The position numbers were made by a program, and so were the translations under genes. A model generated the notes under the pieces. The model saw nothing but the letters and a program-made list of their open reading frames with translations. It was not told the origin of the DNA and made no database searches. Shown in pieces: positions 10,861-21,885 of a stretch of DNA of 64,000 nucleotides; the stretch's first letter is position 1; each line of letters begins with the position of its first letter. The DNA is from Tupaia tana (Eukaryota > Chordata > Mammalia > Scandentia > Tupaiidae): positions 190,537,449 to 190,601,448 of the forward strand of contig JAKSZU010000006.1 of the NCBI GenBank assembly GCA_026018925.1, in the 5' to 3' direction.

Positions 10861-11257
10861 GTATTAGTCTGATACAGTGCTACTAACAGAAATACCTGAG
10901 TGGGTAATTTGCAAAAAGAAAGGTTTATTGAGCTCATGGTTTTGAAAGATCAAAGTCAAAGGGCTATATCTGGTGAGGGTCTTCTTGTTTGCTTATAGAT
11001 AACATGGTACAGGGCATCCCATGGCAAGAGTTTGCATGTCTATGTCCATGTCTTTATCTGTTTCATTCCCTATCCTTAAAAATCCACCAGAATTTGATCA
11101 TGGGGTTCATGATCATCATCCCAGTGACTTTAATCCTAATCACCACACAAAAGTTCCAACTCTCAATAGTTGGGTTAAGTTTGTGTACCCATCACAATAG
11201 GATAAAAATCATAAAACAAATTTTTGAGGGACATATTCAAAGCATTAGACCATAACA
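10861..11257 (-). mobile_element. MaLR-like LTR, copy 2 (5' LTR)
   Basis: TATTAGTCTGATACAG, AATACCTGAGTGGGTAAT, AGGTTTATTGAGCTCATGG, GGTGAGGGTCTTCTTG and, at the other end, GGGACATATTCAAAGCATTA, all in the order of a reversed MaLR LTR. Confidence 0.65.
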
Positions 11258-11508
11258 TAAAAAAATCTGTTCATAAAAGAAAAAATGATGCTAAGTAGAG
11301 AGGAAAAGCAGACAGAAAGATAATTCGGACATAATTAATTTCCTTTTAGAAGCCCCAAGATACATAGAAATGCCAGACTTCCTACAGCAATTCTTTTACT
11401 TATGAGAGCTTCTTTATCTTTACAAAGTATCTCCTTTTCTACTTAAGCAAGTTAATTTGGTTTCTGTCTTAAACTACACAGTCTTGGCTATTGTAAATAC
11501 CTGCCCTT

Positions 11509-11680
11509 TGGGCCTGCAAGTGGTGTGGTGGTTAAGGCAGCTATACTCCCACATGGCTGACCATAATTTGAGTCCCGGACCTAGCTGCTTGCTTTCCCAT
11601 CTTCCTTCTCTCTCTCTGTCTCTCTCTGGTCAACTTCAAAAAATAAAGTAAAATAAAATAAAATAATGACAATGAATACA
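11509..11680 (+). mobile_element. Short-form SINE
   Basis: GGGCCTGCAAGTGGTGTGG head, CTCCCACATGGCTGACC, GAGTCCCGGACCTAGCTGC, then directly the CT-rich block and (AAAAT)n tail. The central block is absent. Confidence 0.85.
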
Positions 11681-12404
11681 ATTAAATAAAATAATTATTA
11701 TACTTATTTTTTTAAATTATTTATTTTACATACTTTAACTGGACATCACCACAGCATACAAAATGCAATTTTCCAGCCAGAATACACTGTAAAGTGGCTT
11801 AATCGTACATGTTATTGTCAACAAATAATTTTTCATTTCTTGTTTTATATATATATAGTCCCTCCCCCATTTCTCACTCTCTGCCATTTCCCATCCTCCT
11901 CCTACCTTGTCTCTGGTTTTTGCAGTTGCTTTCCATTCCTTTACTCTTTCCCACATTGTATTAGTTCACAAGATAATTAATCTAAATACTTTCAATAGTA
12001 AGTTCAGATGATATATACGTATCTGTGAACAAAAGTTGACTTTAGGCATGAAACTGTGGGTAGAATGAATATACTATAAAATAGCACATAGCTGAAGCTA
12101 CATAGCTTACTGTGGTTACTAAATAGGTATTTTTTTAAATACATTTTTTAATTTCAAGAAAGGCAGTTTTAGCTTTAATAAATCAAAATAAAAAATTATT
12201 AAGAGAACTTTGCTTAATACTTAACACGAGGGAACAGGTTAGGATTCTGTTTCAATACTAAGTACATGGACCTGTCCACAATTTGAGAGAAGACAAAACT
12301 CCTTAACACTGGAAAATAAAGCATATTTTCAAGTTCAGTAATGTTTTAGTCAAAAGTCATAAAATTCTATTTCACAGTTCAAACTCATGTACTTTATCTT
12401 CTGT
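11681..12404. other. Unassigned AT-rich sequence, possibly L1 3' UTR
   Basis: It lies next to the C-terminal end of a reverse-oriented L1 ORF1 and could be part of the same insertion. I see no motif that proves this. Confidence 0.35.
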
Positions 12405-13322
12405 TGTGGTCTGATCTTTCTGTTTAAATTCTAGAAGATAATTTTCAACTCTGGACTTGTCCCTACCATTAAGCTGGTCATTTTCGTAGTTGTTTTAGAA
12501 CTCTTATTTCTGTGTGTCTGACTTTAATTTTCCTGGGATAGCACCCCCTTCAGATCTTGGAGAACTGGTCTGGTCTTGGTAAATTGTTTCAGGTTTTGTT
12601 TATCTGAGAATATCTTGTCTTCTCTTCCCATATGAATGAAAATCTTGCCAGATACAATATTCTTGGTTGAAATTTTTTTTTCACTCAACACTTTGAATAT
12701 ATTTTACCATTCTTTCCTTGCTCACATTGTTTCCAATGAGAGGTCCACTGTTAGCCTGATGGGATATCCTTTGCAGGTAAATTGACGCTTCTCTCTTGCC
12801 AATCTGAGTATCTTGTCTTTGTCTGTGGTTTTAGTCATTTTGGCTATAATGTGTCTTGGAGAAGATTTTCTGTTGATCCTATTTGAGGTCTTTTGTATTT
12901 CTCGGGTCTGGATCTTTGAATGCCTCTCTAGGTTTGGGAAGTTTTCTTCTAAGATTTCATGGAACAGATTGTCAATGCCCTTATTAGTTTCTTCACCTTC
13001 TGGGATACCAATTATTTGGATGTTTGGATGTTTAATTGTATCTAGTATTTCTCTTATATTATTCTACTTTTGGGGGCTATTTTCTCAATCTTCATGGTGG
13101 ATTTTACTAGTCCAGCGATTCTGTCTTCTACATCTGAGATTTGATCTTCTATATGATCTAGTCTGCTTTTAAGACTTTCAGAGGAGGTTTTGACTTTCTG
13201 TATTATAGCCTTCATCTGCAACAGTACCATTTGATTCTTTTTTATGGTGTGTATTTCCTCTTTCAGATTATGCAAGAGCTTCCTCACCTCCTGGAACTCA
13301 TTGTTTCTTTTCTCTTGCATCA
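12405..13322 (-). mobile_element. L1 (LINE-1) ORF1 remnant
   Basis: Read on the minus strand it encodes most of an L1 ORF1 protein: a coiled coil ending SLKSRLDHIEDQISDVEDRI, then IQIIGIPEGEETNKGID with NLFHEILEENFP and REKRQF of the RRM and C-terminal domains, and KIFSDKQNLKQF near the end. At least one in-frame stop is present, so it is dead. ORF1p is the nucleic-acid chaperone of L1. A SINE abuts the N-terminal end. Confidence 0.85.
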
Positions 13323-13553
13323 TAGAGCATGTGTTCTTATCGGAGAGAAGAAGAAAGAAACAGAGAAAGGGAAAGTGAGAAATCACTCCCCAGGGGAAAT
13401 GGCCACATTGCATTCCTTTTTCTTCCATTCTCCTTTTGGATTTTGGCATATACACACATGTACTCAGAATGATTTTCAAAGTTCAGGCCCAAACCATGGT
13501 TGGCCATGTGGGAGTCCTGCACCTTAACCACCACACCACCTACCTGCCCCAGT
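13323..13553 (-). mobile_element. SINE abutting the L1 ORF1 remnant
   Basis: Reverse copy with AG-rich block, ATCACTCCCCAGGGG, GGTTGGCCATGTGGGAGTCC and CCACACCACCTACCTG. A short tandem duplication of TTTACTTTCTTATAGCAAG follows at about 13557-13600. Confidence 0.8.
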
Positions 13554-13603
13554 GCTTTACTTTCTTATAGCAAGTATCACTTTACTTTCTTATAGCAAGT
13601 AGC

Positions 13604-14289
13604 TAAAATATTGGATGTTTGTTTATTTTTATTTTGACTAATGGCAATAAGACCTCCCTGAGGGCAGGAAAATTGTTTTGCTCACTGCCATATCAGACAT
13701 AAATGAGGGCTTAAAGCAATACATTCAGTTTTCATAGATGAGAATTGAAAGTAATATTATTTTAAGATAGTTTTGCCTTAGAAAGTGATTCCTGTACCCT
13801 TTTCTGTTACTGTTTCTTTTATTCAATTTCTATGTAATTAAATGTTTTTTGTAACCTAAACATTTCATTTCATCACATTCATTAAAGAAGCTACTGTATT
13901 TTAGTATTGTCTATCTCTGTGTATAAGTACAATCTAGAGCTTAATTGTGTGTCTTCAATGTAACACAACTCAAAATAGTAATTATTTGTCCTTGGAATGC
14001 CTTACAATCAGATATAAGTAAATAAAGAAGGGGCTTATGTAACCCTAAACCACAAAAGCCATTATTTTCTTGGATCAAGTTATTTTCTACACAGAAACTA
14101 GCCTTCAATTTGGCAGATAGAGTCTACTGTAAATGATTATCACCCTGAGTTCATGCATGTTAAAGTGTTAATTTGAGCTAAATGAAGTTGCAAATTTTTA
14201 AAGTGAAAATGGCTTAATAGCTGTAATTTTATAGTGTTCAGCCTAATAGGATATCTGTTTTCCAATGATTATTTTAAGAAATAATGCTT
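13604..14289. other. Unique AT-rich sequence
   Basis: Nothing recognised. Confidence 0.5.
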
Positions 14290-14528
14290 ATAATGCTTCC
14301 CACATTGTTTTAAAGCCACTGGAGATCTTTTCCTATCCTTTCTAAAAGTTTCTTGCTTTTCGTGAATGAGAGAAACAGAAAGAGAAAAACAGACAAACAA
14401 TATTCCCAGTAGGGTTTGAATACCACGACCTACCCCTAGTTCTATCCAGTTCTGGATTATAAGCAAGTATGTGCTCCAGAAATGAACCAAGAGCCATCCC
14501 ACATGGGATGTGCACTTCTGGCCCCAGA
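14290..14528 (-). mobile_element. Old SINE
   Basis: AG-rich block at 14369-14395, CCAGTAGGGTTTGAATACC and CATCCCACATGGGATG near the head end. A member of the older group. Confidence 0.5.
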
Positions 14529-14965
14529 GATTTTATTTTTTCTGTTGTCAGTTATGGGCATGTACGTCAGAATGCCTCTGTACTTGATACAACACGATTT
14601 TACATATTACACCAACTAAAAGTGTGGGCCTACATTGGAAAGACTCACATTAGAGGCTGGGAGAGGCTACAATTAAAGTTAATTCTGGCACAAAGTTTAT
14701 TTGTGCACATATTTAAGAAACTCAGGGTTTTAGAACTATCTCAGTCTAATAGCCTCTATTTCAATATTTTAACAGTAGAAACCTTAGGCTATATATAATA
14801 CTTAGCATTAAGTTAACTGAAAAATAAACCAATTTCTACATTGAATACCTCCATTAACATTCTAACATATGTCTCTTGGATTAGGATTTTGTAGCAGAAT
14901 TTGTACTTTCAGGAGAGTCAAGAAGGCATGGGATAATTTATGTGCAACTTTGGTAGTTTTCTTTA
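14529..14965. other. Unique sequence
   Basis: Nothing recognised. Confidence 0.45.
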
Positions 14966-15011
14966 AGTTTATTTATTTCCTCTATAAGACAGAAAGATAG
15001 CTACTCACACA

Positions 15012-15075
<64 letters not shown>

Positions 15076-15243
15076 GCCATTCCAAAAGGATTTTCATGTC
15101 CCAGTCCACCCCAGTCTTCACTGGCTTGGATCACAGGCATGCATGTATGTGCTTGGCATGCTCAGGGAGGTCCTAGAACAGAAACCCAGGACCTTTTCAT
15201 TGTGTATCCAGCTGTGTTATTGCTGCACCACTGTGTGGCCTTA
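14966..15243 (-). mobile_element. Old SINE with (CA)n(GA)n insert
   Basis: CTTTAAGTTTATTTATTTCC tail, then (CA)n at 15007-15030 and (GA)n at 15030-15072, then CAGAAACCCAGGACC and GTGTTATTGCTGCACCAC. The order parallels 31056-31276. Confidence 0.6.
15007..15072 (+). repeat. (CA)n(GA)n compound microsatellite
   Basis: Two perfect dinucleotide runs joined directly, within an old SINE. Confidence 0.95.
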
Positions 15244-15698
15244 GGGTTATTAATGAGACATACAAATTTCAGAGTAGCATTTGAAGATGCATAATAGGAA
15301 TTTATTATAAACTTTATTGGCAAATAATTTGAGACATTTCAATCAGGCTCTAAAAGAATTCCTCTCTCAAACTTTTTTAATGTGCCAAAGGTTTTTTAAA
15401 AATATTTTCATAAAGGAAAAATTACAGATTATTTTTTTCAACAGAGAACTTTATATTTTTTTGGTCTGTTAAATGTTTATCTGGCTCATGATTCGTATCC
15501 TCCACAGTACTTAATATTTATTATAGGTATTGTAGAATTCATCAAGTATTTGTTGAATGCATTTTGCCGTATAAGTGATAAAGTCTTCCATTGAAGTCTA
15601 AACAAAATCTTGCAAGTCTTAATTGTAAAAGACATCAGAAGAGCTCCTAATTTGGGGCTGAAAAAAACATGTAACTTTTTGTATTTATAAAGGAAATA
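15244..15698. other. Unique sequence
   Basis: Nothing recognised. Confidence 0.5.
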
Positions 15699-15737
15699 CA
15701 GAAAAGAAGGAAGAAAGAAAAAAAGAAAGGAAGACAA

Positions 15738-15781
<44 letters not shown>

Positions 15782-15803
15782 AAAAAGAAAGAAAGAAAGA
15801 AAA

Positions 15804-15871
<68 letters not shown>

Positions 15872-15906
15872 GAGAAAGGAAGGAAAAGAAAGAAAGAAAA
15901 AGAAAA
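15699..15906 (+). repeat. (GAAA)n purine tract
   Basis: About 200 bp of A/G with a single C near 15733, mostly GAAA. Frames on the minus strand translate to Phe/Ser/Leu runs and are not genes. Confidence 0.95.
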
Positions 15907-16153
15907 ACACTCAACCAAAATGATTTTTGGAAGTCAAATGCATATTCTGTTTAAAGCCAAATACTGATGTAAAGTCAGAGAACTGGCTTTATTCTCTACC
16001 TATGATATTAACCAAATCAAAATGCTGTGAGAGAAATACTTTGAAGAGTTTCAATATCTCTAAACTGATTGTTTAACTGTCTTCCATATAAGTTGCCATA
16101 GTAAGTCAGTATCATGTATGGAAATATTTTGAAGTTTCTATAAAGTTTCAAAG

Positions 16154-16243
16154 AACTATTATATACAAATGTATATATATATATGAACTATTATATACAT
16201 GTGTATATATATATGTGTGTGTGTGAACTATTATATACATGTG

Positions 16244-16274
<31 letters not shown>

Positions 16275-16322
16275 ATACAGATAGATAGATAGATAGATAG
16301 ATATTGTGGGGGGGGGGGGGGG
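16154..16322 (+). repeat. Three-copy minisatellite, (GATA)n and a G15 run
   Basis: GAACTATTATATACA followed by a TA/TG run occurs three times (about 16154, 16184, 16225), then (GATA)n at about 16280-16303 and fifteen G at 16308-16322. The unit carries its own microsatellite, so the array grew by duplication. Confidence 0.85.
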
Positions 16323-16337
16323 TAGGGGGTATGTGTG

Positions 16338-16525
16338 TTGTTTGAGACAGGATCTCACTGTGTCATGATCCCCTTGCCTCAGCCTCCCAAGTAGCTGAGA
16401 CTATAGGCACACACAACCACGCCTGGGTTTTAGAGTGGTCTGTGAATCAAACCTGGCTCTCTCTCCCCTGTGGCCTCAGCCTTCCAAGCAGAAGCATTCA
16501 GCACATGTAACTAAGCTGAACTACC
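16338..16525 (-). mobile_element. 7SL/Alu-like retroposon
   Basis: In reverse: CAGGCGTGGTTGTGTGTGCC, TATAGTCTCAGCTACTTGGG, AGGCTGAGGCAAGGGGATCA, then CACAGTGAGATCCTGTCTCA. This is the 7SL/Alu order with the central segment missing. A further unit (CTTGGAAGGCTGAGGCCACA) lies upstream at about 16470-16500. Confidence 0.75.
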
Positions 16526-16551
16526 CTATTTAAAGTGAGATCACCATCGTA

Positions 16552-16680
16552 CAAGGGTACTTCAAAAGGTTTGCTGAAAAATTAAAGCATAAGTTTCATT
16601 TGCTGCAAAATAAATTCTAAGTCCAGTCATAGTTGTTTTTTATGATATGCATTTTTCATGAACTTTTTGAAGACCCCCCA
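16552..16680 (+). mobile_element. Mariner-like MITE, copy 1
   Basis: Left end CAAGGGTACTTCAAAAGG and, read inward from the right, TGGGGGGTCTTCAAAAAG are imperfect inverted repeats. They continue into GAAAAAT on both sides. About 129 bp and non-coding. A second copy is at 30415-30541. Confidence 0.65.
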
Positions 16681-16751
16681 TGCATATTGTAAATATTATG
16701 AAGATATATTTCTGTTCATATTTAAAATATTTAATTTGTTCTTCTAATTTT

Positions 16752-17690
16752 TTTCAGTTTAATTTCTTTATTTCACCTACACGAAGGCAAGGAAAGTACA
16801 GATACTGTACTTTAACAACATAGGTATGTCACTTCACACCAGTTCCTATAGGCAAAAAGACTTTTTCTAAGCAATTGCTCCTCTTCAAACCACTAATCAC
16901 AGCTAAATGTCTAAAGAGCCATCAACTGATACAACATAGCCAACTCCAATTAGTGAGATGTCTAGTGGTGCCCATATTCCCAGGCCACTGAAACTAAAGA
17001 ATTTGCTGAGGTCTTCCTGCCATTGGTCCAGGTAAAAATGTTCTAGTCCAAACCACCAAGAGAGATGTTTAACATCTAGACTAGTAAACCACTAACAGCC
17101 TCCAGCCAATCATAGTAAAACATTTTGGGGAAAGTATAATTATCCAAGTAGTGAAGGTGGTCCCTACTGTGCTACAGGCAGTGTACTGCTGCAGAGGGCA
17201 GACACTCATACAGCTGATAAAATTCAAACATTCAGAGTCTGTTTCTGGGAGCTCCCAGAAAATCTGCAAGTCACGTTGATAATAATGTTTCTTTGGGATT
17301 TAAGCTTGATCAACATACTGGTAACAGAAGGGCTCACTGTACGGTCGAAAGTCACACGCTTCCCGTAGACACAGAAGAAATTTGTCACATAGTCTATGAA
17401 GCCTGCAGGAAATCTGCTACGTAAATCATTGCTTCGACACTCCATCACATAGGAGATTTTGATACTTTCTCCATTGGACAGAATGCAGCATTGTGAAAGG
17501 GAAATCAGCATGCTGGTATGGAGGGGAGGCTCCACAATGGACCTGTGTAACCGCCTGTAATTTCTTCTTATTGTTTTTATATTCGGTATAATCTATCCTC
17601 CCTCTGGTGACTCTCTTTACCAAATGTGATACCTGAAGTTCAGGCTTATCCATGTTTAGCTTCCTCACCCTTCCCTAGAACTATTTACAT
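16752..17690 (-). pseudogene. Possible processed pseudogene, parent not identified
   Basis: On the minus strand two overlapping frames read as protein-like sequence, one containing HLVKRVTRGRIDYTEYKNNK (about 17650-17560) and the other FIDYVTNFFCVYGKRVTFD (about 17400-17340). That would need a frameshift between them. Downstream is GGTGAAATAAAGAAATT followed by a short A-run (GAAAAAAATT) at about 16752, i.e. a polyadenylation signal and tail remnant. No intron-like breaks were seen. I did not recognise the protein, and chance cannot be excluded. Confidence 0.35.
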
Positions 17691-18257
17691 TAAATTTCAG
17701 ACCAAGGATGTCTTTATTATAATTAGAGTACAGTCAGTGCTCAATTATCTCTGATAATGGGTTACTGGGAGAGTCTGGAGAAACAAATTGGTGTAGAGAT
17801 TTGTCACCTTGTGTGAACTCTCCCATGCTGTCCCTTGGGAGTGGCAGAAAAGGTAGGGTGGGGGAAACAGGTAGCTGACTCCTTACAGTGACTCAGAGCC
17901 CAGACACTGGCTTCACAGGTAACTCCTGGAATGTCCCTTTAGCATTCCCCTCAACGATACAAGCACTGGCAAAACTAGGAGCTTCTAGCAACAATCTTTT
18001 GTTGAAAAAATAACAAAAGAGAATATTCACTTGACATTCTTCCCGTAGAGAACGCATCTCTTACTTCTATCATAAGTTCGGACTGAATAAGCGCATGCAT
18101 TCACTGAAGAAACACTGTAAAGAAACACTTTTATAATGCACACTTTTAAGTAAGGAAGCTGTACTCAGATGAGAGGCATTTCTATCAGGTATTCATAGAT
18201 CATGGGAACCCTGTACTGTAAAATATGGTCACTGCAATAAAGCAAACTGACAACAAT
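17691..18257. other. Unassigned sequence
   Basis: Less AT-rich than its surroundings. Another minus-strand AATAAA lies near 17711 and a plus-strand one near 18235. I could not assign it to any repeat or exon. Confidence 0.4.
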
Positions 18258-18470
18258 GAAAGGTTTTTTATTTATTTTAATTTTTGGTTTTAAAGTTTAT
18301 CTTATTTTCTAAGAAAGAGGGATACTCCTAATGGGGTTTTGTAACACCATGGTCCACCCCAGCCTTCCAACCCACTGAAATCATGGGCGTCTGTGAGGTT
18401 CAGGTTGACCAGGATCCACCTCTGACCTTCCATGCAGTTCCAGCATTGCAGAATGACTCATCTTCAGAGT
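18258..18470 (-). mobile_element. Old SINE
   Basis: T/A-rich tail, AAGAAAGAGGGATACTCC, ACCATGGTCCACCCCAGCC and CCTTCCATGCAGTTCC. Resembles 14966-15243 in order. Confidence 0.5.
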
Positions 18471-19222
18471 TATATTTAAAATCAATTCTGTATATGGAAT
18501 AATGATTCCATAAAGGTTGCCCAATATTTTAATATTTAGAAATCATGCTTTTTCTGCTCTTTTGGAAATGGTGAGTTCTGTGATACACAGAAAATGTCAA
18601 CTGTTGAGTTGGGTGAGACGGTACATATCTTCTAATTGCTTCTAAAATTTGAATTCAGTCAGTGTCTATTAATTGTTAGTACTAGGCATTATTTTAGTGA
18701 CTGAGATTGAAACAATAGATGACCAAGGGTAACAAAGATATTGTGCACCTGTCTATATGTTACTTAGCTGGGTATGAGGTGTGCATTATAGAAAGATTCA
18801 ATTCTAGGATCAAGTTCTTCCAAGGCTTTATGATACTTTTCCACTTTGTTGTATATTTTTTTCCTGGAGAAGAAAATAACATCAATACTATAAATACTAT
18901 AAATTATCAAATCATCAATATTATAAATACAATACTATAAATACATAAATACTGTGGTTGGTTAGAATTTTTTCAAGATAGCACATCAAGTGTTACATGT
19001 ACACAGAGAACTAGCAGGAATCCACTTTCTTCAAGTCAGCATGTGGAAGGAGAGAAAAGAACACTCTATCGGGAGTATAAAAGTTTAAATTTCAATAATA
19101 ATTTCACCATTAAATATCTACAAAACTTCATCAGTCTGGGATATTTTTTACTTTTTAGTAATCTGAGGCATAGAAACTCTTAAATTCCTTCCAGACCCAG
19201 CTGGAATAAGATGACAATAAAA
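18471..19222. other. Unique sequence
   Basis: A short imperfect ATCAATACTATAAATACT tandem lies near 18879-18955. Nothing else recognised. Confidence 0.45.
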
Positions 19223-19238
19223 GAAAGATGACATTTTT

Positions 19239-19394
19239 TTTTTTTTTTTTGAGAGGTTTTTCCTATAGGGCATGTGTGCTCACCAGAAAGACAGAGAGAG
19301 AGAGACAGAGTTTAAGCTACCTGGTCTGGGACTTGAACGGCGGTCGGCTACATGGGAGTCCAGCGACATAGCCATTACGCTAACTGCTGGTCCC
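19239..19394 (-). mobile_element. Young SINE lacking the central block
   Basis: GAGAGGTTTTTCCTATAGGG tail side, GGGACTTGAACGGCGG and GCCATTACGCTAACTGCTGG head side are those of the young long form, but the central block is missing. An imperfect duplication (AAAGATGACATTT / AAAGATGGGATTT) flanks it. Confidence 0.85.
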
Positions 19395-19410
19395 AAAGAT
19401 GGGATTTTTG

Positions 19411-20290
19411 AGAAATACATGGATGACAAAAATTAAATGGGCCTTAGAGACATTATATATAGGAGTTTGGCATAATTAAGAAACGAATGCATTTCTTAAG
19501 AGTACAGTTTGGATAACCAGTGTGTGATTAACTGTTCTAGAAGAGTTAACTCTTAACATAGGCAAAATGAAAAGAAAACAGAAGCCAAGGTGATTCACAT
19601 GTTTGACAATTGAGCACTGATTACCTGGAAGAGCTATAACCAATCATTTTCCCCCTTTCTCTGACTTGTGTATTCTTGTTCTAACCATTGAGAAATATTT
19701 TTCTGGCATTATGCATAAAAGCTCATTACTCACTTCTCATGGAAAAAGCATGTATTCTTCAAGCCTCATTGAATTTGCATCTACAAAGAATGATGAATAT
19801 TAAGCATGAACTCTGATCCTGATTTCAAGACAGTGGGGCAAAGCTTAAAGTAAAGACCACCCTTGAGCCTAGCTCATGGTGCTATTAAGTGCAAAAAGGT
19901 GGAGACAGAGACTTAGCCAGTTTTAGCTCAGCTTCCATGGTAACAGAGGCCTTCACAAAATGTTGCCCAAATCTATTTGAAATGACTCATCACTGCATCA
20001 ATGTTTTGATTATTTAGCGCATATCATATTCTAATCCCATTATAAATGGGAAGTTGCCTGCTTACTGGTTTGTGTATGTATGAAAAGTTTAAAAGATTTT
20101 AAATTCAAAATAGGCAGATAATTTTATCTATTTATAGTAATCTGGAAATTCTTCATTCTCAATCTTTAATTTATATGTTGTGTATGATATAATAGCCATA
20201 TAATTTTCTCCCTATCAGTGATATTTTTCTCCAACATTTTGATTACTAAAATAATCTTTTAAAAACTGTAGCATTAAGGTAAAGGTCAAT
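19411..20290. other. Unique sequence
   Basis: Nothing recognised. Confidence 0.5.
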
Positions 20291-20578
20291 GGGACCAGCA
20301 GATGGAGTAGCAGTTACGTCACTGGACTCCCTCATGGTCGATCACAATTTGAGTCCCAGACCCAGATGCTTGAAACTCATTTTGGCACATATGCGTGCCT
20401 TTCCAAGATCCCAGGAGGAGAATGAAGAAGGGATTGCAGCGTGGTCATTCCCCCTGGGGTGTGATTTCTCACTTTGCCTCTCACTGTCTCTGTCTCTTTC
20501 TCTCTGGCAAGTGCACGTGACTAAGGCAAAAACGTCTACAAAAAATAAAATAAAATATGAAATAAAATAAAATAATAA
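20291..20578 (+). mobile_element. tRNA-derived SINE, long form
   Basis: GGGACCAGCAGATGGAGTAGC head, GATCCCAGGAGGAG, TTCCCCCTGGGG, CT-rich block and an (AAAAT)n tail. Confidence 0.9.
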
Positions 20579-20592
20579 AAAGATAAAGTTCA

Positions 20593-20780
20593 GGTACCAG
20601 CAAGTGGCATGGAGATTAAAGCAGTTGGATCCCAACTGTGTGTGTGTGTGTGTGTGTGACCAAAATCCTAAGAGGAGAATGGAGAAGAGAGTGCAGCAGC
20701 GTGGCCATCTCCCTCTTGAGAAGTGACTTCTCATTTGTCCTCTGTTTTATAGCAAACAAACAAAAACAAAGCAAATAAAC
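20593..20780 (+). mobile_element. SINE adjacent in tandem
   Basis: GGTACCAGCAAGTGGCATGG head, (GT)n at 20638-20658 replacing part of the head and body, AATCCTAAGAGGAG and an AAAC-rich tail. AAGTTCA occurs at both borders. Confidence 0.8.
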
Positions 20781-20787
20781 AAGTTCA

Positions 20788-21340
20788 AGGTCAGATCTGA
20801 TCTTTTTCCAACTATTCCATATTCATAATGCAACTACTTACGTGCTACGTTTAGTCACAAACCGCCTCTCCTCTAAATCAGTTAGGGGAAAGTCATGTTA
20901 GAAAAAGGTGACCAAATGCTCATGATAATTACTCACGGGTAATTTGAAAAACTGTAATAAATCCTCCTAAATATTATAGGAAACTCAACCCATCTATTAG
21001 GTCAAAATGCATTTCTAGAATGCAGCTCCACTTAAAAGCCACTTGTTTCTTTTAAAACCGTTTTGCCTAAATATCTGTACTTTGACTATCACCGTCTTCT
21101 CCAGGCTTCTGAAGTTGTCTTTCCTTGGAGTATCTGAATAAAACCACTGGTGCACTCCCCTCACGTACAATAAGATATAAACGTTCTCATTACTGTTTCC
21201 CAGGATTACCAAATGGCAGGGAAACTTAATGCTCCTGTTTGTTTATACTCCATTTTTTTTGTTTGTTTGTTTTCTATATTAGGTTTCCTGCTTTTGGGGA
21301 AGGAGGGAGTGGAGAATTGGGGAAAGTCATTTTTCTTAAG
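20788..21340. other. Unique sequence
   Basis: Nothing recognised. Confidence 0.5.
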
Positions 21341-21594
21341 TTTTTTTTTTTTTTTTTTTTTTTCCATAAGATGCATGCACTCACGAGAGAGAGACAGAGA
21401 CAGAAAGAAGGAAAGTGAGAAATCACCCCCCCAGAAGGGGGTACAATCCCTTCTCCTCCATTTCCCTCTTAGGCTTTTGGGTATGCACGCACATACACCC
21501 AATGTGATTTTCAAGCTGGTGGTTCCAGGGCTCAAATCAGGATCGGCCATGTAGGATTCCAGTGCCTTATCCACTACACCACCTCCTGGTCCCA
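21341..21594 (-). mobile_element. tRNA-derived SINE, long form
   Basis: T-run, AG-rich block, AATCACCCCCCCAGAAGG, ATCCCTTCTCCTCCATTT and CCACCTCCTGGTCCC head complement. Confidence 0.88.
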
Positions 21595-21604
21595 GGAGTA
21601 TGTT

Positions 21605-21885
21605 TTTAAAGACAGGATCTCAGCATATCTCGGTCCTCCTACCTCAGCCCCTCAGCTGGGACTGCAGGTGTGTGTATGCCTGCACTGTTTGGGACATGGC
21701 CTCAGTACGTTGTGCAGGCCAGCATCTAGTTTGCAATCCTACTCCTTCGTCCTCCCCTACTTTCTGGGATTATAGATGAGCTCAAGCTTGTGTTCTGCCT
21801 GCCACAGCCTCCCGAGGGGCTGGGATCATAGCACATGGAACCAGGCTGGCCTTTACATTGACGCAGGAAGTAAACTGGGGCTCCT
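21605..21885 (-). mobile_element. 7SL-like units in series
   Basis: Antisense 7SL-like pieces follow each other: AAAGACAGGATCTCAGC with CTACCTCAGCCCCTCAGCTG; TTTGGGACATGGCCTCAG with CTTTCTGGGATTATAGATGA; and CACAGCCTCCCGAGGGGCTG with GGATCATAGCACATGG. The second unit resembles an Alu-left/B1-type monomer, the other two the CAGCTACT type. Borders between units are approximate. Confidence 0.6.

Noticed and set aside
13054..13479. 141-residue minus-strand frame that looks like a coiled-coil gene
   Set aside because: It is an L1 ORF1 coiled coil joined to SINE sequence; the C-terminal part of ORF1 lies in other frames with a stop.
15486..15914. Overlapping hydrophobic frames of 77-142 residues on the minus strand
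   Set aside because: Translation of the (GAAA)n tract in all three frames.
17224..17535. Functional gene from the 103-residue minus-strand frame
   Set aside because: The protein-like stretch continues in another frame upstream and no splice sites were seen; at most a processed pseudogene.
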